The notes: generated by a model not told the origin, from the letters alone. A DNA stretch of 64,000 bases from Flectonema sp. DT1601 (GCA_964019425.1 OZ025839.1:124001-188000), one strand, 5' to 3'. Shown: positions 13,401-26,432, counted from the stretch's first letter. Program-made: numbers and translations.

Positions 13401-14063
13401 AGCACCAGGGACATCATTCTTTAGCATGTTTCTGATGTGTGAATTTGACATCCAAGTCGGAGCAGTCGGTTGCTCAACATGATGATGAAGATAACGAAAT
13501 CCTATCAACTCAACTACTTCAATTCCTAATAATTTTATAACTTCCAATGCACACGATTGTTGATCACATTCAACAAAACACTCCCACACAGTAAGTAGCA
13601 GATCAGCACATCTGTGAGGATACAAACTGTATACTCCAATACAGGCATGAATAAACTGAACGGTTCTTTGAGGTCCTTGCTCATTCATTTCATGAAGAAG
13701 AAATGCCCACAGTTTACAGTACCCTTCTGTTTCTTCTTCTTTTAAGTCGTAGGAGTCGCATTTTATATTTCTTGTGTTTCCTCTTTTTTTCAGAGCAGTA
13801 GTCATTTCCTTTTGCTCCATTTTTAACAATGACTTTGGTAGTCTTGCTTGGGCCCGATCTTTATCTCCCTTTGAAATCAACTGCTCCACAGCAGCTACTA
13901 AGTTCTTCATGTGCTGTTGTCTGTTTTCAATTCCGTAGTAGTGAGATAGAGCCCAGAGTACTTCACAGATGCTGTCAGGCTCCTCATCCACTACTATTTT
14001 AGCGAACTCTGATGCTTCTTTTTGCAGAGCTAACTCAAACAGCTCTTCAACTGATCGACCCAT
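10423..14063 (-). CDS. THOC2: THO complex subunit 2 (THOC2/Tho2)
   Basis: The largest subunit of the nuclear THO/TREX complex, which couples transcription to mRNA packaging and export. The model is join(10423..10533, 10600..10743, 10818..14063), about 1166 residues, with all junctions in phase 0. Diagnostic segments include LPYRLRFNIYGNVVHLHES, LKVLRRLTHDNTGELAKKLA and FRHVMTYGMDIIPAIVDAL, which match conserved Tho2 blocks. The two small C-terminal exons encode a Lys/Glu-rich tail, as in other Tho2 proteins. Length is shorter than the animal orthologues. Both introns (66 and 74 bases) end in poly(A)-CAG acceptors. The start MGRSVEELF lies 16 bases after a tttatatttcag acceptor at 14080. A second, near-identical acceptor (tcttatatttcag) lies at 14192, suggesting alternative leader addition. 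Confidence 0.92.
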
Positions 14064-15177
14064 TTTGTGGTACTTCTGACTGAAATATAAAGAGAAATCG
14101 AATAAGTCCAAAGCAGTGTGAGTATTTCATTATCAGGTTTGAATTCCGATGTTTCTTCTTTTTTTTTCTTCTTTTTTTTTCTTTTTGCAGACTGAAATAT
14201 AAGAGAAACATTATATGAATTCTTCACATGCTGCTGTCCGAGAGTTTACTATTTTTAGTAACTTCTGATGTTTCTTTTTCGACCGAAAACGTAATGTTCT
14301 TTTATTCATTTTATTGTTATTATTCTGTACACATAAAATCATTACTATTTTCTTACTAAACAATAAAAGAATAACACTTCTGCAGTGGCAGCTGTGCTAG
14401 TTGGGGAGGGTACTGAATTTGAAGCAAGAAGGAGCTGCTTTTTATTTTATTTCATTTTTTTTTTTTTTCCCTCTTTGCATTTTTTTTTTTTTTTTTTTTT
14501 TTTTTCCTCCCGACTTCATGAGAGCTAGATTATTTTATCTTTTTTTTTTTTTTTTTAAATTAGTTAAGAATGTTCCAGAAATCACAGCAACCGTCGCATG
14601 CAACAAGTGGAGGTACCTAACTACGTGTCACGGGCTTGGTCAGATTTTCACGCCCCCAGCATGCACACACCTCTAGGAGGTATGTATTTAATTGTTTTAT
14701 GTTAAAACCGGAAGCTTGGAATTTTTTTTTATTTTTTTTAAATTTAATTCACAACTGAGCTGACAACGTCCCTCGAGCAACACGCAACTGTGTTTGAGAT
14801 AGCAGCAAGTTTTCAAAGTGACTAAGAAAATGGTGCTAATGAAGCAACAAGAACAAGAGAAAGCAATCAAAACCTCACCACGAAACGGATTTACAAACAA
14901 ATTGCAAATCAGGTTAGGTGGATTGGATGTCGAAAATAAGATGCTTACCGACATTAAAATAGTACTCGTTTATCTTTAAATGATAATGATCACTTTTTTT
15001 TTTTTTTTTTTTTTTTTTTCTTCTTTTCTTTCATTCTCTCCCTCTGTGTGTTGTTTCTATCTCTCTCCTACAATACTTATTGTTTGAGTTTCGAAGAAAA
15101 ATACCAACAAAAAAAAAAAAAAAAAAAAGCAGATTCTTGAGAGGAAGAACTGAATTTGCATCTGATAACAAATCATG

Positions 15178-15413
15178 GGAGAAGAAAGATCAAGTGCGAA
15201 TGGGCTCAGAGGAATTTCTCCAACATGCTCGAAGCTGCACGCCGACATGCACAGGTCTATTTGAAGATGGCAGCCTCTGCTGTACAATACAGTATGACCG
15301 CTTTCGTTAAGACGGGCAAAGCCGTGGGCAAACTATTACGTGCTGCTCCTGCAAGAGATGAGCGGGGCAAGAAGAAAAAACTATCACTTAGTAGAGTCTT
15401 GGATAGGAAGTAG
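15178..15413 (+). CDS. Tentative plus-strand open frame, basic, unrecognised
   Basis: A 78-residue open frame in a locally GC-richer island reads as a plausible basic, Ala-rich helix (segments MLEAARRHAQVYLKM and GKAVGKLLRAAPARDER) ending in a TAG. A poly(A)-gcag sequence ends just before it at about 15130, like the cis-intron acceptors of the minus-strand genes, so it could be a terminal exon. Another plus frame is open over part of the same island, so this may be chance. I do not recognise any family. It would be the only gene transcribed against the cluster. Confidence 0.22.
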
Positions 15414-15433
15414 AGTCTTACCACCAAAAAAAA

Positions 15434-15436
<3 letters not shown>

Positions 15437-15476
<40 letters not shown>
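15437..15476. repeat. Poly(T) run of 40 bases
   Basis: Uninterrupted T tract, the longest homopolymer noticed in the window. Its length is likely polymorphic or affected by sequencing and replication slippage. Confidence 0.9.
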
Positions 15477-15479
<3 letters not shown>

Positions 15480-15925
15480 GTGAACCTTGAAAAAGAAAAT
15501 GAAGGGGGAAATAAAAAAATGAAAAAATCGCATGTACCACACAAAATTATCTAAACAGCAGCTGTTCCATAAGGCTAGATAATAAAAAACCATCAATGCT
15601 GGTAGGCAACCACGCAAGTACATCACAATGTGCTATTAGCTTCGGTAAACATGAAAGGTAAAGTAGTCTTTTTTTTTTTTTTTTTTTTTTCGTAAAAGAC
15701 TCATTTCTCTTAACTTGATAACGAAAAAAAATAAATAAATAAAATAATAATGGTAATAATAAAAGAAAACTGAGTATTTAACCATACTTAGCGGGGAGAT
15801 TAAATTGATACTGTCTTATCAAAGCTCAAAAAGGAACAACAGGAGGGGTTGAAAGAATGTTTAATATATTTATGAAGCAATAAATATCCGCATTAACTAA
15901 AATAAACGATAGCTACGATACTGCG

Positions 15926-15981
15926 GTTAACATTTTGATTTTGTACGTAAAAATACAAGTGTATTGAATCATAAACAACAA
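15926..15981 (+). repeat. Dispersed repeat RepA, partial copy
   Basis: Shares the core ttttgtacgtaaaaatacaa and the following cataaacaaca with the copies at 16661, 39396, 42479 and 49496, then diverges. It is preceded by a relative of the segment at 24970-25050. Confidence 0.7.
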
Positions 15982-16660
15982 GGGAGGTGAAACTTTGACA
16001 ATGTAAAATAACAGTAACAACTTTAGGAAACAATGGGGAAGGGTAGGTTATCAAGAAAATTACAAATCGTAAAGACGTCAAACAACCAATAGTTTGGTTT
16101 TTTTTTTTTTTTTGAAAACAAAAAAAAAAAAGGTCTGTGTGGTATTAGACCCAGCGGATATCCAACAAGAGATATTAGTGTGCGGGTTGCTTTAGCTAGC
16201 GAACCCAACAAGTCGCTGAGTCTAGTTCAAGGAAGCTCAAAGAGATATCCTCAAACAAGGTTTTACCAAAAATGCTTTTTTAGTAAAAGGCAATGTGTGT
16301 GTTTTCACTCACCAACACTCATGAAGAAGGTGCTTGCCAAAGAAGATTAAGAAAAAAAATTAATTAGATAAAATGTATTATGTTTTTATTTTTATTTTTT
16401 TTTTTTTTTTTGGTATGGGAGTAGGAACACCATCCAAACACTAGTTCCGCGACGCAAAGCAGAAAAATACCTGATTCGAGTCATTGTTATCGAAATTATA
16501 TATAGCACAGCTGTCACAGAGTACTTTGTTTTATTCGTTCTTTACAAGAAAGCAATAAGATACCGTCAATGAGAGTCCTCTCCTCTGTGTTAAATGAGAA
16601 GGGGAAAAAAAAAAAGAGAATAAAGCTCACAGAAAAAAAATTATGAAAATTAATGTAGAT

Positions 16661-16865
16661 GGGGGATTAACTGTTTGATTTTGTACGTAAAATACAAATG
16701 TATTGTATCATAAAACAACATAACGATAATTTAACACTAGTTTTAGATACAGTGATGCGTAACTCAGCCTTTTAAAGTAACTAGTAGGTTTCGAGAGTAA
16801 TCTATATACCTCTTACCTCTATTCTCTCATCACCAGTTGTGGTGTAGAAGTAAGTCAATCAGCAG
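16661..16865 (+). repeat. Dispersed repeat RepA, long copy
   Basis: About 205 bases align almost base for base with 49496-49706: the shared stretch starts at a ggggttaactgtttgatttt-like border, passes the ttgtacgtaaaa core, and ends in a gtagaagtaagtcaatcagc border. Differences are a few substitutions and small indels, so the two copies are relatively young. No coding capacity is seen. Element class unknown. Confidence 0.85.
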
Positions 16866-17704
16866 ATGGGGGAAATATTTTGTAGCAACAAAAAAAAAAA
16901 TCATTAAAATGTCAAGTGACCAAGGGGAAAAACATTACTTCAAATTCAGTTTTTTTTTTTTTTTTTTTTTTTTGAGAGAGAACGAGAAGGCCGAGGAGAT
17001 TAGCAGATTGGGGAGTGAAAAGAGTTAACCTTGACCTGCAGCAGGGAGCTGGAGAATTAATTTCAAGAAAAAAAAAAAAAAAACTCTCAGAACAAGTTGA
17101 AGCAATCGCACAGGAGTAAATCCCACCAATAGAATAATCAACACGTTAATGAGAATAATCCCAATAGAGATTATTAAAGCTTCAAGGGGGAAAAAATAAA
17201 TAAAGAGAACATCGCTACACAGTTGGTATTAATATTAATCAGATTAATCAAAAATTCGTTAGACAAAACAGGTAGTGGTTGGGGTTTCGGACTAAAATTA
17301 AAAAAAAAAAAAAATTTTTTTTTTCTTCGGACCATTCCCCCTTACCCAGCCCTCTTCAGTGAAAGAAAGTAAAAGGGACACCGCGGTGTCAGGCCTGCCC
17401 TACGCATCGGGTGCCCTTGTCACAGCCTCCCTATAAATATCAAAAGCATCTTATATAAATTGTTAGTATCTGAATTGGCTACTTATTATGAGTGCTCTAA
17501 GACGGTAACTCACAGCAACAGAGGACCCAATCCGTAACCGTTCCCGAAGACTCAATATGGATTGTTGGATTAGCCTCAACTGAAGAGATGTAATTTAATT
17601 TATAGAAAAAATTGGAAAGACGACAAACTTCAGTTTTCCACATTGCCCCCCCCAGCTTAACAAAGCTAAAAGTGAACGAATTTGAAAATAGAAATATATT
17701 AATA

Positions 17705-17757
17705 TAAAATAAAACAATGATTAAAATAAAAATAAAATAAAATAAAATAAAACAAAA
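17705..17757 (+). repeat. AAAAT-type simple repeat
   Basis: Repeated aaaat/aaaataa units. Similar short tracts occur at 24555-24590 and 44721-44770. Confidence 0.75.
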
Positions 17758-18420
17758 CACACGTAGAGCGTCGAGAATTAACGCTCGATTGGCAACAGCC
17801 CGCTTCTTTAATTCGAACCATGTAGACTCGATCCGAGAAGACCTTATCTTCTCAAGGAATGAATTTTAAAATGTTCTATTATCAGATTTCAGGTAGCAAT
17901 ACAACTACAGATTCTGGCTTCCTCTAAACACATTGAATCCAGGGAATGTCGTTGTCAAGGAACTTCTCAACGTAACGGGAAGCTGTCAGTTACCAGAGTC
18001 AGTTGATTCTATCGCGAAGAATTTATGTAGATATTGATCGACGTCATCGATATGCTCATCAAACATCACTTGAGGGAAATGTAGCTGACGAAGATCTTCT
18101 TCCCTGGACAAGTTGATTACAAACTGTGACTATCTCTTTTATTACAGAAGAGTACTTTAATAACCCCTTTCTTGGTTGCTTAACAACTGGACGGGGTCCT
18201 GTCCTGAGTACGGGCAATTTTGCATTTCCTCCTCACGAGTTGGGTCCGGATGAAATCTCTTTATATGTCCCACCTTCAATAAACTGCTAACACGAAAGTG
18301 AAATATGACATTCAAAAAAAAAGAAAATGAGAGAAAAAAAAAAGGAAAAAAAACTCAACCTCTAGTCAACGGGGAAAACACTATCAGTATAGATGAGGAC
18401 ACACTTTAAATAATATCCAA

Positions 18421-18649
18421 GTCTTCTGTGGCCACCATTTTTACCATGACAGAAGTGGTAAGGGCGAAAAGGAATTACAAAAAAAAAACCCCCAAGATGC
18501 GGTGTGCTTTCTTACTTCTATTGTTATTTTATTTATTTTTTCCTCAGCTTTTTGAAAGCCAGGGAAAGAATAACCAAGAATTGGGACGTACACCCCAAGG
18601 CACATCCATGACACGTGACTCTATCTACAGTGACACAGAGAGTTCTTAA
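18421..18649 (+). other. Coding-like plus-strand island with consensus splice sites
   Basis: A short open segment ends at a strong gtaagg donor-like site near 18461. About 80 bases later a pyrimidine-rich ttttttcctcag acceptor-like site precedes a 35-residue open frame that ends in TAA at 18649. The splice sites look more canonical than the gtttgt/gtatgt donors of the minus-strand genes. I recognise no family, and the segments are too short to call a gene. Confidence 0.2.
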
Positions 18650-21600
18650 CGCCTCTTATAGTAACGTAACATTAATACTTTAGATATTAAAAAAAGGTTT
18701 TTTTCATTCCTTTTCCAGAAGACCACGATTATAGGATTCGAGTGTGTTGTCGACATCGATCTTAATAAATGATTCACAGCTGCCGATCGACTAGAGAAGA
18801 ATTAAAACAGCGATTGAGGAGGAGGAGGAAGAGGCAGTGGGGTGGAACAAAAAGAAAAAAAAGAAAAAGCAAGGGAAGTATCTCCCTCAACGTTAGTATA
18901 CTGCTAAAAAGAACTTTTTTCACATATGGGTTGTTTTTTCTTTTTTTTTTTAATTTTTTTTTATTTTAATTACCTCCAAAAATGCAGTAGGCTACCACTC
19001 AAAAAAAGTGTTACAAATCTCTCAATCCTTCAAACCACCCTTACTGACAGAACATGCAGCTGGTAAGTACTCAACTGAAATGCTGAAAGGAAGCATCGTC
19101 GGTCTCTCATCTTCCATAACAGAGGTATTTCATGAATGACATAGAGCGAACAAGTCTGAACGTGCATCCTTAATACGGACGCGGTCAAAGAAAGGTCAAA
19201 AAAAAAAGGAAAATGAGACTTTGCACCACATTCGAATCGTGGACAATACTATCTAGGAGAATTATATTTTTTTTGTTTTGTTTTTTTTAAAGAAAAGACT
19301 TTTTTACGCGAAATTCTTTTTTAGAGATTCTTTTTTTGGTTTTTGTGTTTTCTACAATTTCTAAGTAACTAACAAAAAAAAAAAGGTTTTTTTTTTTATT
19401 CTTTTTTTTTTTTTTTGCTTTTTTTTTCCCTACTCACTTTGTGTAAACATCTTGAAAAAACAAAAAGAGCAATATTCACAGAGCGGTAGTTAGGCTATTT
19501 TAGTTAGTATTAGCTAGTAGGGATATTGATGAGGTGCTCAAAAAAAAAAAAAAAAAAAAAAAAAAAGGGATAAACGAATATAAAAAAAAACAAAAAAAAC
19601 AAAAAAAAACATGCTTTGATGAACTCATGTATTTCATGTTACGACACAGAATGACGCAAATATTTATAATTGCATCTCCATGACAGAAATAATAAACACG
19701 GTTTGGGATACTTTCGTTAAATTATCCTCACTGTATAATCGATACGCAGAACAGAACAACTAACCATAAGTCCTGTGGAGAAATACACCTAGCAATAAAT
19801 AAAAAAAAAAAATAAAAATAAATAATTATAAGAGACTGGTTCCGCAGAATAAACATTGCAGAAGGCTGAACATACTTGAACAGCAATAAGATAATTGAAC
19901 CTGTGCAAGACTCTCGACCGATGCATGGAAATAAAATATAATGCCAACAACACGCTTAAAAAAGCATTTCTGGGCAATCCCCACCAAAATTAGCAAAAAT
20001 ATGACGAAAACAGCTCTGAAATCTTCTCTTATACTCACTTAATGCACCGGTCAAAATTCAGCACGGAAAAAAAAGGGGAAAAAAAAAAAAAAAAGTGACT
20101 TGCCAAAGCCGATAGTATCGTCGAGCAAATAAGGGTTAACTAGAAAACGAAAAAGGACACTTGACAATATATTTCATGAAAAAAGAAAAGGCGTTTTAGT
20201 TTTATTTTTTTTCCTGTACGCAACGAAAAATTATCACAATGGGAGGAGTGCATGTTCACTGACACACCATGAAAAAAAACGAAGATTTTTTTTAAACGAA
20301 GATAGAAAAAGGGATGGAGAAAACAGAACCAAAAAAAAAAAAAAAAAAAAAAAACGTTCGACACGTTCGACATTATCAGGAATTTCCAAACCTTACCACA
20401 TGAAGAGAGTACATCTTCAACGATGACCGTATCAGAGGACCGTGTCAGAGGAGTCCACTCCGTCAGTCGATGTAGTAAACTCGCATTCACTTCCGTCCCC
20501 GCTTCAAAAGACTTTTTTTCGTTTTTTTGTTTTGTAAAAGAAAAATAATTTAGAATCCTAAAGTACTTATCTGCAATCGCAGTGGTCAGTAGTCACACAG
20601 AAACAGACTGCTGTATCTTTGTTTCGTATTAAAAGACTTGTCCGTTTCAATGCCGCAAGTTTTTTTTTTCTCTTTTTTTTTCATCCCCCCTTCCCTTCGA
20701 AGAAAAGAAAAAAGGAAAAAAAAAAAAAAACGGGTTTTTGAAAATAAGAGCATAATAGTCTGAGTGCAAATTGAAAAAAAACACAAGTCAAAGTTTTTTT
20801 TTTTTTTTAAATTATTATTATCATCGGTTGAAAAAAAAGAAAATATTTAATACGAATAAAAAAAAAGCCTTAGATCACGATTGTTGTCTACATTTCGAAG
20901 TGATTATTTACCATTGGGTGGAGAACAAAAGAAAGAAAAAAGAACAATAAAATTATTGAAAGTAGTTAGTTTTGTTGAGCTAGAATACAATAAGTAGCAT
21001 TGAGGAATCGTTGGAAGTAAGAAAAAAAAGAGTTCTCAACAAAAAAAAAAAAAAAAAAAAATTATTTCACTTAATTAAACGCTTCATTTTACTAGTCGTA
21101 CGGTATCATTAATTACAAAGACTAAACTGAGTCTTATAAGGTTCATGACAAAAACACTTACAGCAGTGGCAAAGAAGGGAGAAGTTCCTCGCTTAACCGA
21201 TACCGAAAGATAAAATTCAAAATCACATTTTTTTCGCCATGTTGTTAACCTGTATGATATTTTACTTATTTTGCTCGGTTGGGGACTCAAAGTCCAAGAA
21301 ACGCTGCAGTCTGCGTGATTGCAAGCATCCCACCCACTCCAAGCTCGGAAGAGTTTTTCTTTCTTTCTTATTTTTTTTTTTTTTTTTTTTTCCTTCGTTA
21401 TCTGGACTTGTAAAAAAAGTAGAAACAAAATAAATGAAATAAAAAAAAATAATAAATGCGATAACATCGCCTGATCGTTACAACAAAAAGAAAAAAAACA
21501 GTCAACTTTTCAGACAAATCTTATACACTCCTAGATTAACTATTGTTCAGCCAGTAAGCACTCCCAAATCAGAAGAGAGCGACGGGAAATAATGGAATGA

Positions 21601-24600
21601 GGAAGTAACCTTAAGATAATGAGATCATGTCATAATCGGCAGCGTATTGATCAGCTCACCCAGAGATTCTGAATGCAATGAAGCCAGCAACAAAGTAGAC
21701 TTGTGACCAGCCTCGAAGCAAATCGTTTGGTTAAAAATTCCTGAATAATAGCACAGGTTGATTAGACTTAGATAGCTAGCTGACTTGATAACAGACCACG
21801 CTATTAATACAAAACAAATTAAAAACCACAATTCCCTTCAGCGTATCTATCAGCTGACGGTATAGATTCAACACCTTACCAGTTAAGCTGGTTATGTTTT
21901 CAAGCGTAGGCTTTTTTTTGTGCGAGAATATTTGTTCTCAAAAAAAAAAAAAAAAAAAAAAAAAAGAATAAAGCTGTCTCTGCTGTGCGCTTATGCGTCA
22001 CTTTTTGTTGACCCAACCACGTTTACAAATTCTACTGTTTCTCCTTATCTTTTTTTTTTTTTTTTAATTTCTTTTTTTTTTTTTTTAAAGTTCTGTCTGA
22101 AAAATGATTTAAAAAAAAAACACGAGATACACAGTTTATATAGCTAAGATACAATGAGGCTCTTTTTTTGTTTTGCAACTTTAAAAGAAGAACATCCAGA
22201 AGTTGTCGACAGAAAGCGAAGGAATAGATCCCCAACTCCAGCTCTCCTGTTAATGTATAATTCATTTACTAATTTTCCTTATTTTATTTTATTTTTTTTA
22301 CACACGCATCACACATCAAAAACGAAAGAACAAAAATGGAAATGAAAGAATTTATGGTGAAAGAGAAAGCTACGTTACCAATTCAAATAAATTAGTCTTA
22401 CCCATGTTATAATGTGTGAACAAAAGAAATTAATTTTTTTTTTAGTTTTTTTTTTTTTTTTTTGCCGAACAAAAATTCAGAAACACACACGGCAATATTA
22501 AAGTTGAGAATTAAATGTGAGACGGAGGTAGCTTGATACTGTAATTGGCAAAAAAATTTTAAAAAAAAAAAAAAAAAAAACTAAAAATATGAGGTCGGCC
22601 AAACAATGTGATTGTCATGCCCTAATATAATTATTCATTCGAAACTACCAAATAGTTAGTTAGTTAGCAAATATCAAAGGGGAAATGAAATGCGGCAGAA
22701 AAAAGAAAAGGGGGGAGAGGAGTGAAAAAAAAAAAAACACAGCATAACACTTCTAGACGTCATAGCTTGTCAGCATATCAATCTATGTTAATCACACAAA
22801 AAGCACACCTCGTGACAGCGTACAAAATTTCTTCGGAAAACTCGAATTGAGAAGCGTTCCTGCAGTGCGTAGTTAGTGGGACCAAGGCAGGAACATAGGT
22901 TCTGAATAAAAAGAAGGACAGGAACAACAATATAAAAAAAAAAAGAATGATTGCCTTGACAAACAAAGGACGGAACGGGCACAACGAGTGAAAAAGATAA
23001 CATAAAAATGGGGGAAATTTTTCGTTCAAAAAAAAAAAAAAAACCTTCTATTTACAGCTCGCGGAATTTTTTTTTTCTCTTTTTCTCTTAACACACGAAA
23101 TACAGCGATATATCTGCTTTTCTGGATGATGGATTACTTCCACATATATTCAAAAAAAAGAGCGAATTTATCACAACATGTGGTTGCTGAAAATATTTCT
23201 TCTTGAGGATAACATTTTAATTTCTTCATCTTCTTTTTTTTTTCTTTTTCCCCCGCAATAAAAGAAGCAAACAAAAAAAGATTTTCGCTATTTGAGGGGG
23301 ATTTAATACAATACGAAAGCATTGGGGAGAGGCCCAATAATTGTTGTACAAGGGAAGGCCCACAGTGTTATTATAAAAAAGAAACCAATGTTTATGACAA
23401 GACACTGCTACCTGCTATTTTGTACAGGTAATTTAAAACAAGCAACAGAGGTACATTCAGAATAAATACAATACTGGTAAACAATGGATTCAACACAAAA
23501 GGAGGAAAGAAAACGACTTCTCCTAAACTAATATTTCGTACTACTACTTGTCTTACTGCAGGAAACATCTGAAACCAAACACCCACTGGGTTGGCCAGAA
23601 TAAAAGAAATTCCAAAACAGGAAAACAACAAGCAAAGTTCTACACTGAGATTCCGAAAACCAGAACACAAGGCTGTTGAAGGGGAAAAAAAAAGAAAAAA
23701 TGGACAAAAATAAAAATAAAGTTTCATGATACATCCAATTCTACTTGTGGGTGCGTTCCGACCTGTTGTCGATCAATATTTAAAATGAAAAAATAAAAAA
23801 GATAATAATAAATAATAAACTAGTTTCGTCTGACTTCGATCAAGACACTTCTTTTTTTTTTTTTTTTTTTTTCCTTTCTTCACAAAAAATCTTTTTACCT
23901 TTCTTAAAAAAGATATCATAAGCACTATAGAGCACCGTAAGCACCCACAGCATAGGCGACACACCGCAACATTTTTTTTTTTAAAACAAAAAAGGCGCAT
24001 CACATTGCATTGCGCCATAACACAAAAATATACAACTCAAAAAGTCATACAAATAAAAGAGAAAAAATAATTTAAAAAAAAGCACGTGGCAAGAAATACA
24101 AAAAATTAGTTAAAAAGCAAGCAAGTATTTTATTTATTTTTTTTCCCCTTTAAACCCTTGCACGCAGTTTGCATGAGAAACTGTAAACCGGCGCTTTTAA
24201 GGGAAAGAGAGAGATGGGGGGAAAAAAAGCAAGGGGGGAGAGAAAAAAAAGTACAAAGTTAGTTAGCACCGAACAAACCAATATTACCTGAACCACATTT
24301 TAAAGGGAAAAAAAAAAAAAAGGAGGGGCAAAAATAAAGGGAAATACGCCCTTCTTTACTTCTGCCTTATTTCGGAATCCCCCCCCCCCTTTAAAGGAGT
24401 ACAAGTATGACATAAAATAATAATATCATGAGGTGTTGCTACGAATGCGAATCCATCGGAAAAAAAATGATTACTATTTTTTTTTTTTTTTTTTTTTTTT
24501 TCCAAAAAAAAAAAAAAAAAGAACCATCATTAAAAAAAGTCTTGCTATAAAAAAAAAATAAAATAAAATAAAATAAAAATAAAAAAAAAAAAGTTATCAC

Positions 24601-25066
24601 TGCGCAAGTGCCACTGCGTAAGGAGAATGACATAGTAGATGTAAGAAGCTTCTAAGAAATCCGATGGTTCGAGGACTATATTAACTCTTTTTTGTTTAAC
24701 GGTGGGGAAGTTAATTTTTTTTTTTTTTTTTGAGGCCTTATGAAAACCCTATCAGCGGCAGCGTAGTACGCGTAATACAAAAAATAAAATACCGCTGAGG
24801 GCCACGTGATATTTGAGTAATTTTCGCCTCAGTTAATAACAATCTTTTATAATTCACGAGACATAATAAATCAAAACTTGTCTGAAGGGAACCTCTCTGG
24901 ATTAAAACCCTCAAAGTAGGGGAGTGGGGGGATGTATGTTCGATTTTGTAGGGGAGTGGGGGCTGAAACGTTTGACTATATTTATGAAAGAACAAATATC
25001 TGTATTGTACCAGAGTTAACTAAAAATAAACGTCAGTTATGATACATGTTGACTAAATGTGATGTT

Positions 25067-25252
25067 CGTATAGGTAAACACTCTGCAAATGACGTACAGA
25101 ACTTTGCATTGTAATAAATGTTTTCTATCTTAGCTGTATACACCTCTGTGTTTCCGTGTTGTCATTCAGCGTAAGTACGGAATCGAGTTAGTAGTGGTAA
25201 TCAAAACAATATACGGCAGAGTGTAGGGTTTCACCTATTAATCACTTGTCAA
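25067..25252 (+). repeat. Dispersed repeat RepB copy
   Basis: Shares with 39688-39890 the blocks aaacactctgcaa, ttgacgta-type, cttagctgtatacac, tttccgtgttgtcattcag, acggaatcgagtta and acggcagagtgta. Partial copies occur at 42583-42625 and 43645-43837. It directly follows a RepA-like segment (24970-25060), as at 42479-42625, so RepA and RepB may be parts of one longer element. Confidence 0.75.
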
Positions 25253-25509
25253 TAAATAAATAATTCTTAAAGAAAAAGGGGAGGGGGGCGGCAAAGCAAC
25301 GTCTGCATAGGTGGAACGCGTAGTGAATAACAAGAAATATAAGAGGCTGACAATAATTCCAACTATCAAAAGTCAGTAGAAGCCACTCTCGGGTTGTACA
25401 ATGATTGGAAAGTAACCATTTACTTTATTATAAAAAAAACGATTTTTTTTTTTTTTTTTTTCCCCATTCCATAAGAAAGGAATTGCATCCAGAACGGGAA
25501 ACAAACAAA

Positions 25510-25511
<2 letters not shown>

Positions 25512-25544
<33 letters not shown>
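25512..25544. repeat. Poly(A) run of 33 bases
   Basis: Uninterrupted A tract, followed by T-rich DNA leading to the 3' end of the PDZ gene. Confidence 0.9.
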
Positions 25545-25546
<2 letters not shown>

Positions 25547-25874
25547 AATGAACTTCCTCCTATTTTTTTTTTATTTTTTTTTATCTTATTTTTTTCCTTC
25601 TTTTTTTTTTTTTTTTTTATGTATCAACAGCAAGTTGTAAAACTCACTGCTACGAGATGCCAAGTCAAGTCGTCTAACTTACGACATCCAAAGGGGAGGA
25701 CTCCAAAGAAATTGAAGGATCAGAGTTATTTATATCCACCTGTTGATTGCATCAGAAAGAATAACTTTTTTTATTTTACTTTTTTTTTTTTTTTTTTTTG
25801 AAAAAAAAAAAAAAAGAAAAGAAGAAAAAAAACCATGGCAAGGTAATAAGAAGAGTTATCTATGGCTTCTTTGT

Positions 25875-26432
25875 TTATGGTTCGGCAGCAGCAGAGGCAG
25901 ATGAAGTTTCAACAGAGATAGAATCATTCTTTGAGGAGACAGAATTAGTGTCAATTGTTTGGTGTTGTTGTTCTTTCAAAACGTTTCTGTGACGCTGTCT
26001 GGCTCTGGCCTTGGCGAGAGATCTCTTCGATTTTGCGACGACCATTTCGCAAGTCATAGAAACAGTTCCGTCACCTCTCCACAGTTGTCTGATGACAGTC
26101 GACGTCTCTGAAGGATCAGTTAAAACTCCATTCACCGCCGCTATTCTCATTCCAACAGTGAGCCCACATAAGTCTGCTGGTGCTCCAGCAACAACATTCG
26201 TAACAGCGTTTCCTCTTATCCACGCACCAAACTTTTGAGCTGGTGATGTTCTGACTGCTACATGAGAAGTTTTCTCACTGTCTTTCTTAACTTTGAGGTC
26301 GTCAATTGTCTGAAGGCCATTTAATGTCTTTAAAATTTCATCACTACAGGTCGAGGATGCATCAGACTTTGGTGCACTGCAGACCTCTTCTTCAAGTAGT
26401 TTTGGCATCATTGACATCCTTCCCATTCTCAT
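25875..26432 (-). CDS. PDZ-domain protein, 185 residues
   Basis: A single-exon gene. After a polar N-terminus, residues about 65-140 form a PDZ-like fold: FGAWIRGNAVTNVV resembles the carboxylate-binding strand region, then GAPADLCGLTVGMRIAAVNG matches the typical PDZ motif in which a ligand groove is followed by the GxxxGDxIxxVNG-type turn. The C-terminal quarter is basic then Ser/Glu-rich. PDZ modules bind C-terminal peptides, and the partner is unknown. ATG 26432 lies 20 bases after a taattctctaaccag acceptor at 26453. Several Met codons occur in the first nine residues, so translation could start slightly later. Confidence 0.65.
   Translation of the reverse strand: MRMGRMSMMPKLLEEEVCSAPKSDASSTCSDEILKTLNGLQTIDDLKVKKDSEKTSHVAVRTSPAQKFGAWIRGNAVTNVVAGAPADLCGLTVGMRIAAVNGVLTDPSETSTVIRQLWRGDGTVSMTCEMVVAKSKRSLAKARARQRHRNVLKEQQHQTIDTNSVSSKNDSISVETSSASAAAEP

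Larger units (their letters stand above)
14192..25874. other. Gene-poor spacer of 11.7 kb
   Basis: No minus-strand gene of a recognisable family is seen. The stretch holds many A/T runs (15437-15476 is 40 T; 25512-25544 is 33 A), copies of dispersed repeats RepA and RepB, simple AAAAT repeats, and some short coding-like open frames on the plus strand (about 14830-14980, 15178-15413, 17900-18300 and 18542-18649). None of the latter is assigned to a family. The coding density contrasts sharply with the flanks, where genes are only tens to a few hundred bases apart. Confidence 0.55.

Noticed and set aside
17762-17785. Inverted repeat gagcgt ... acgctc
   Set aside because: A 6-base stem with a 9-base loop is expected by chance in 64 kb; no T tract typical of a terminator follows.
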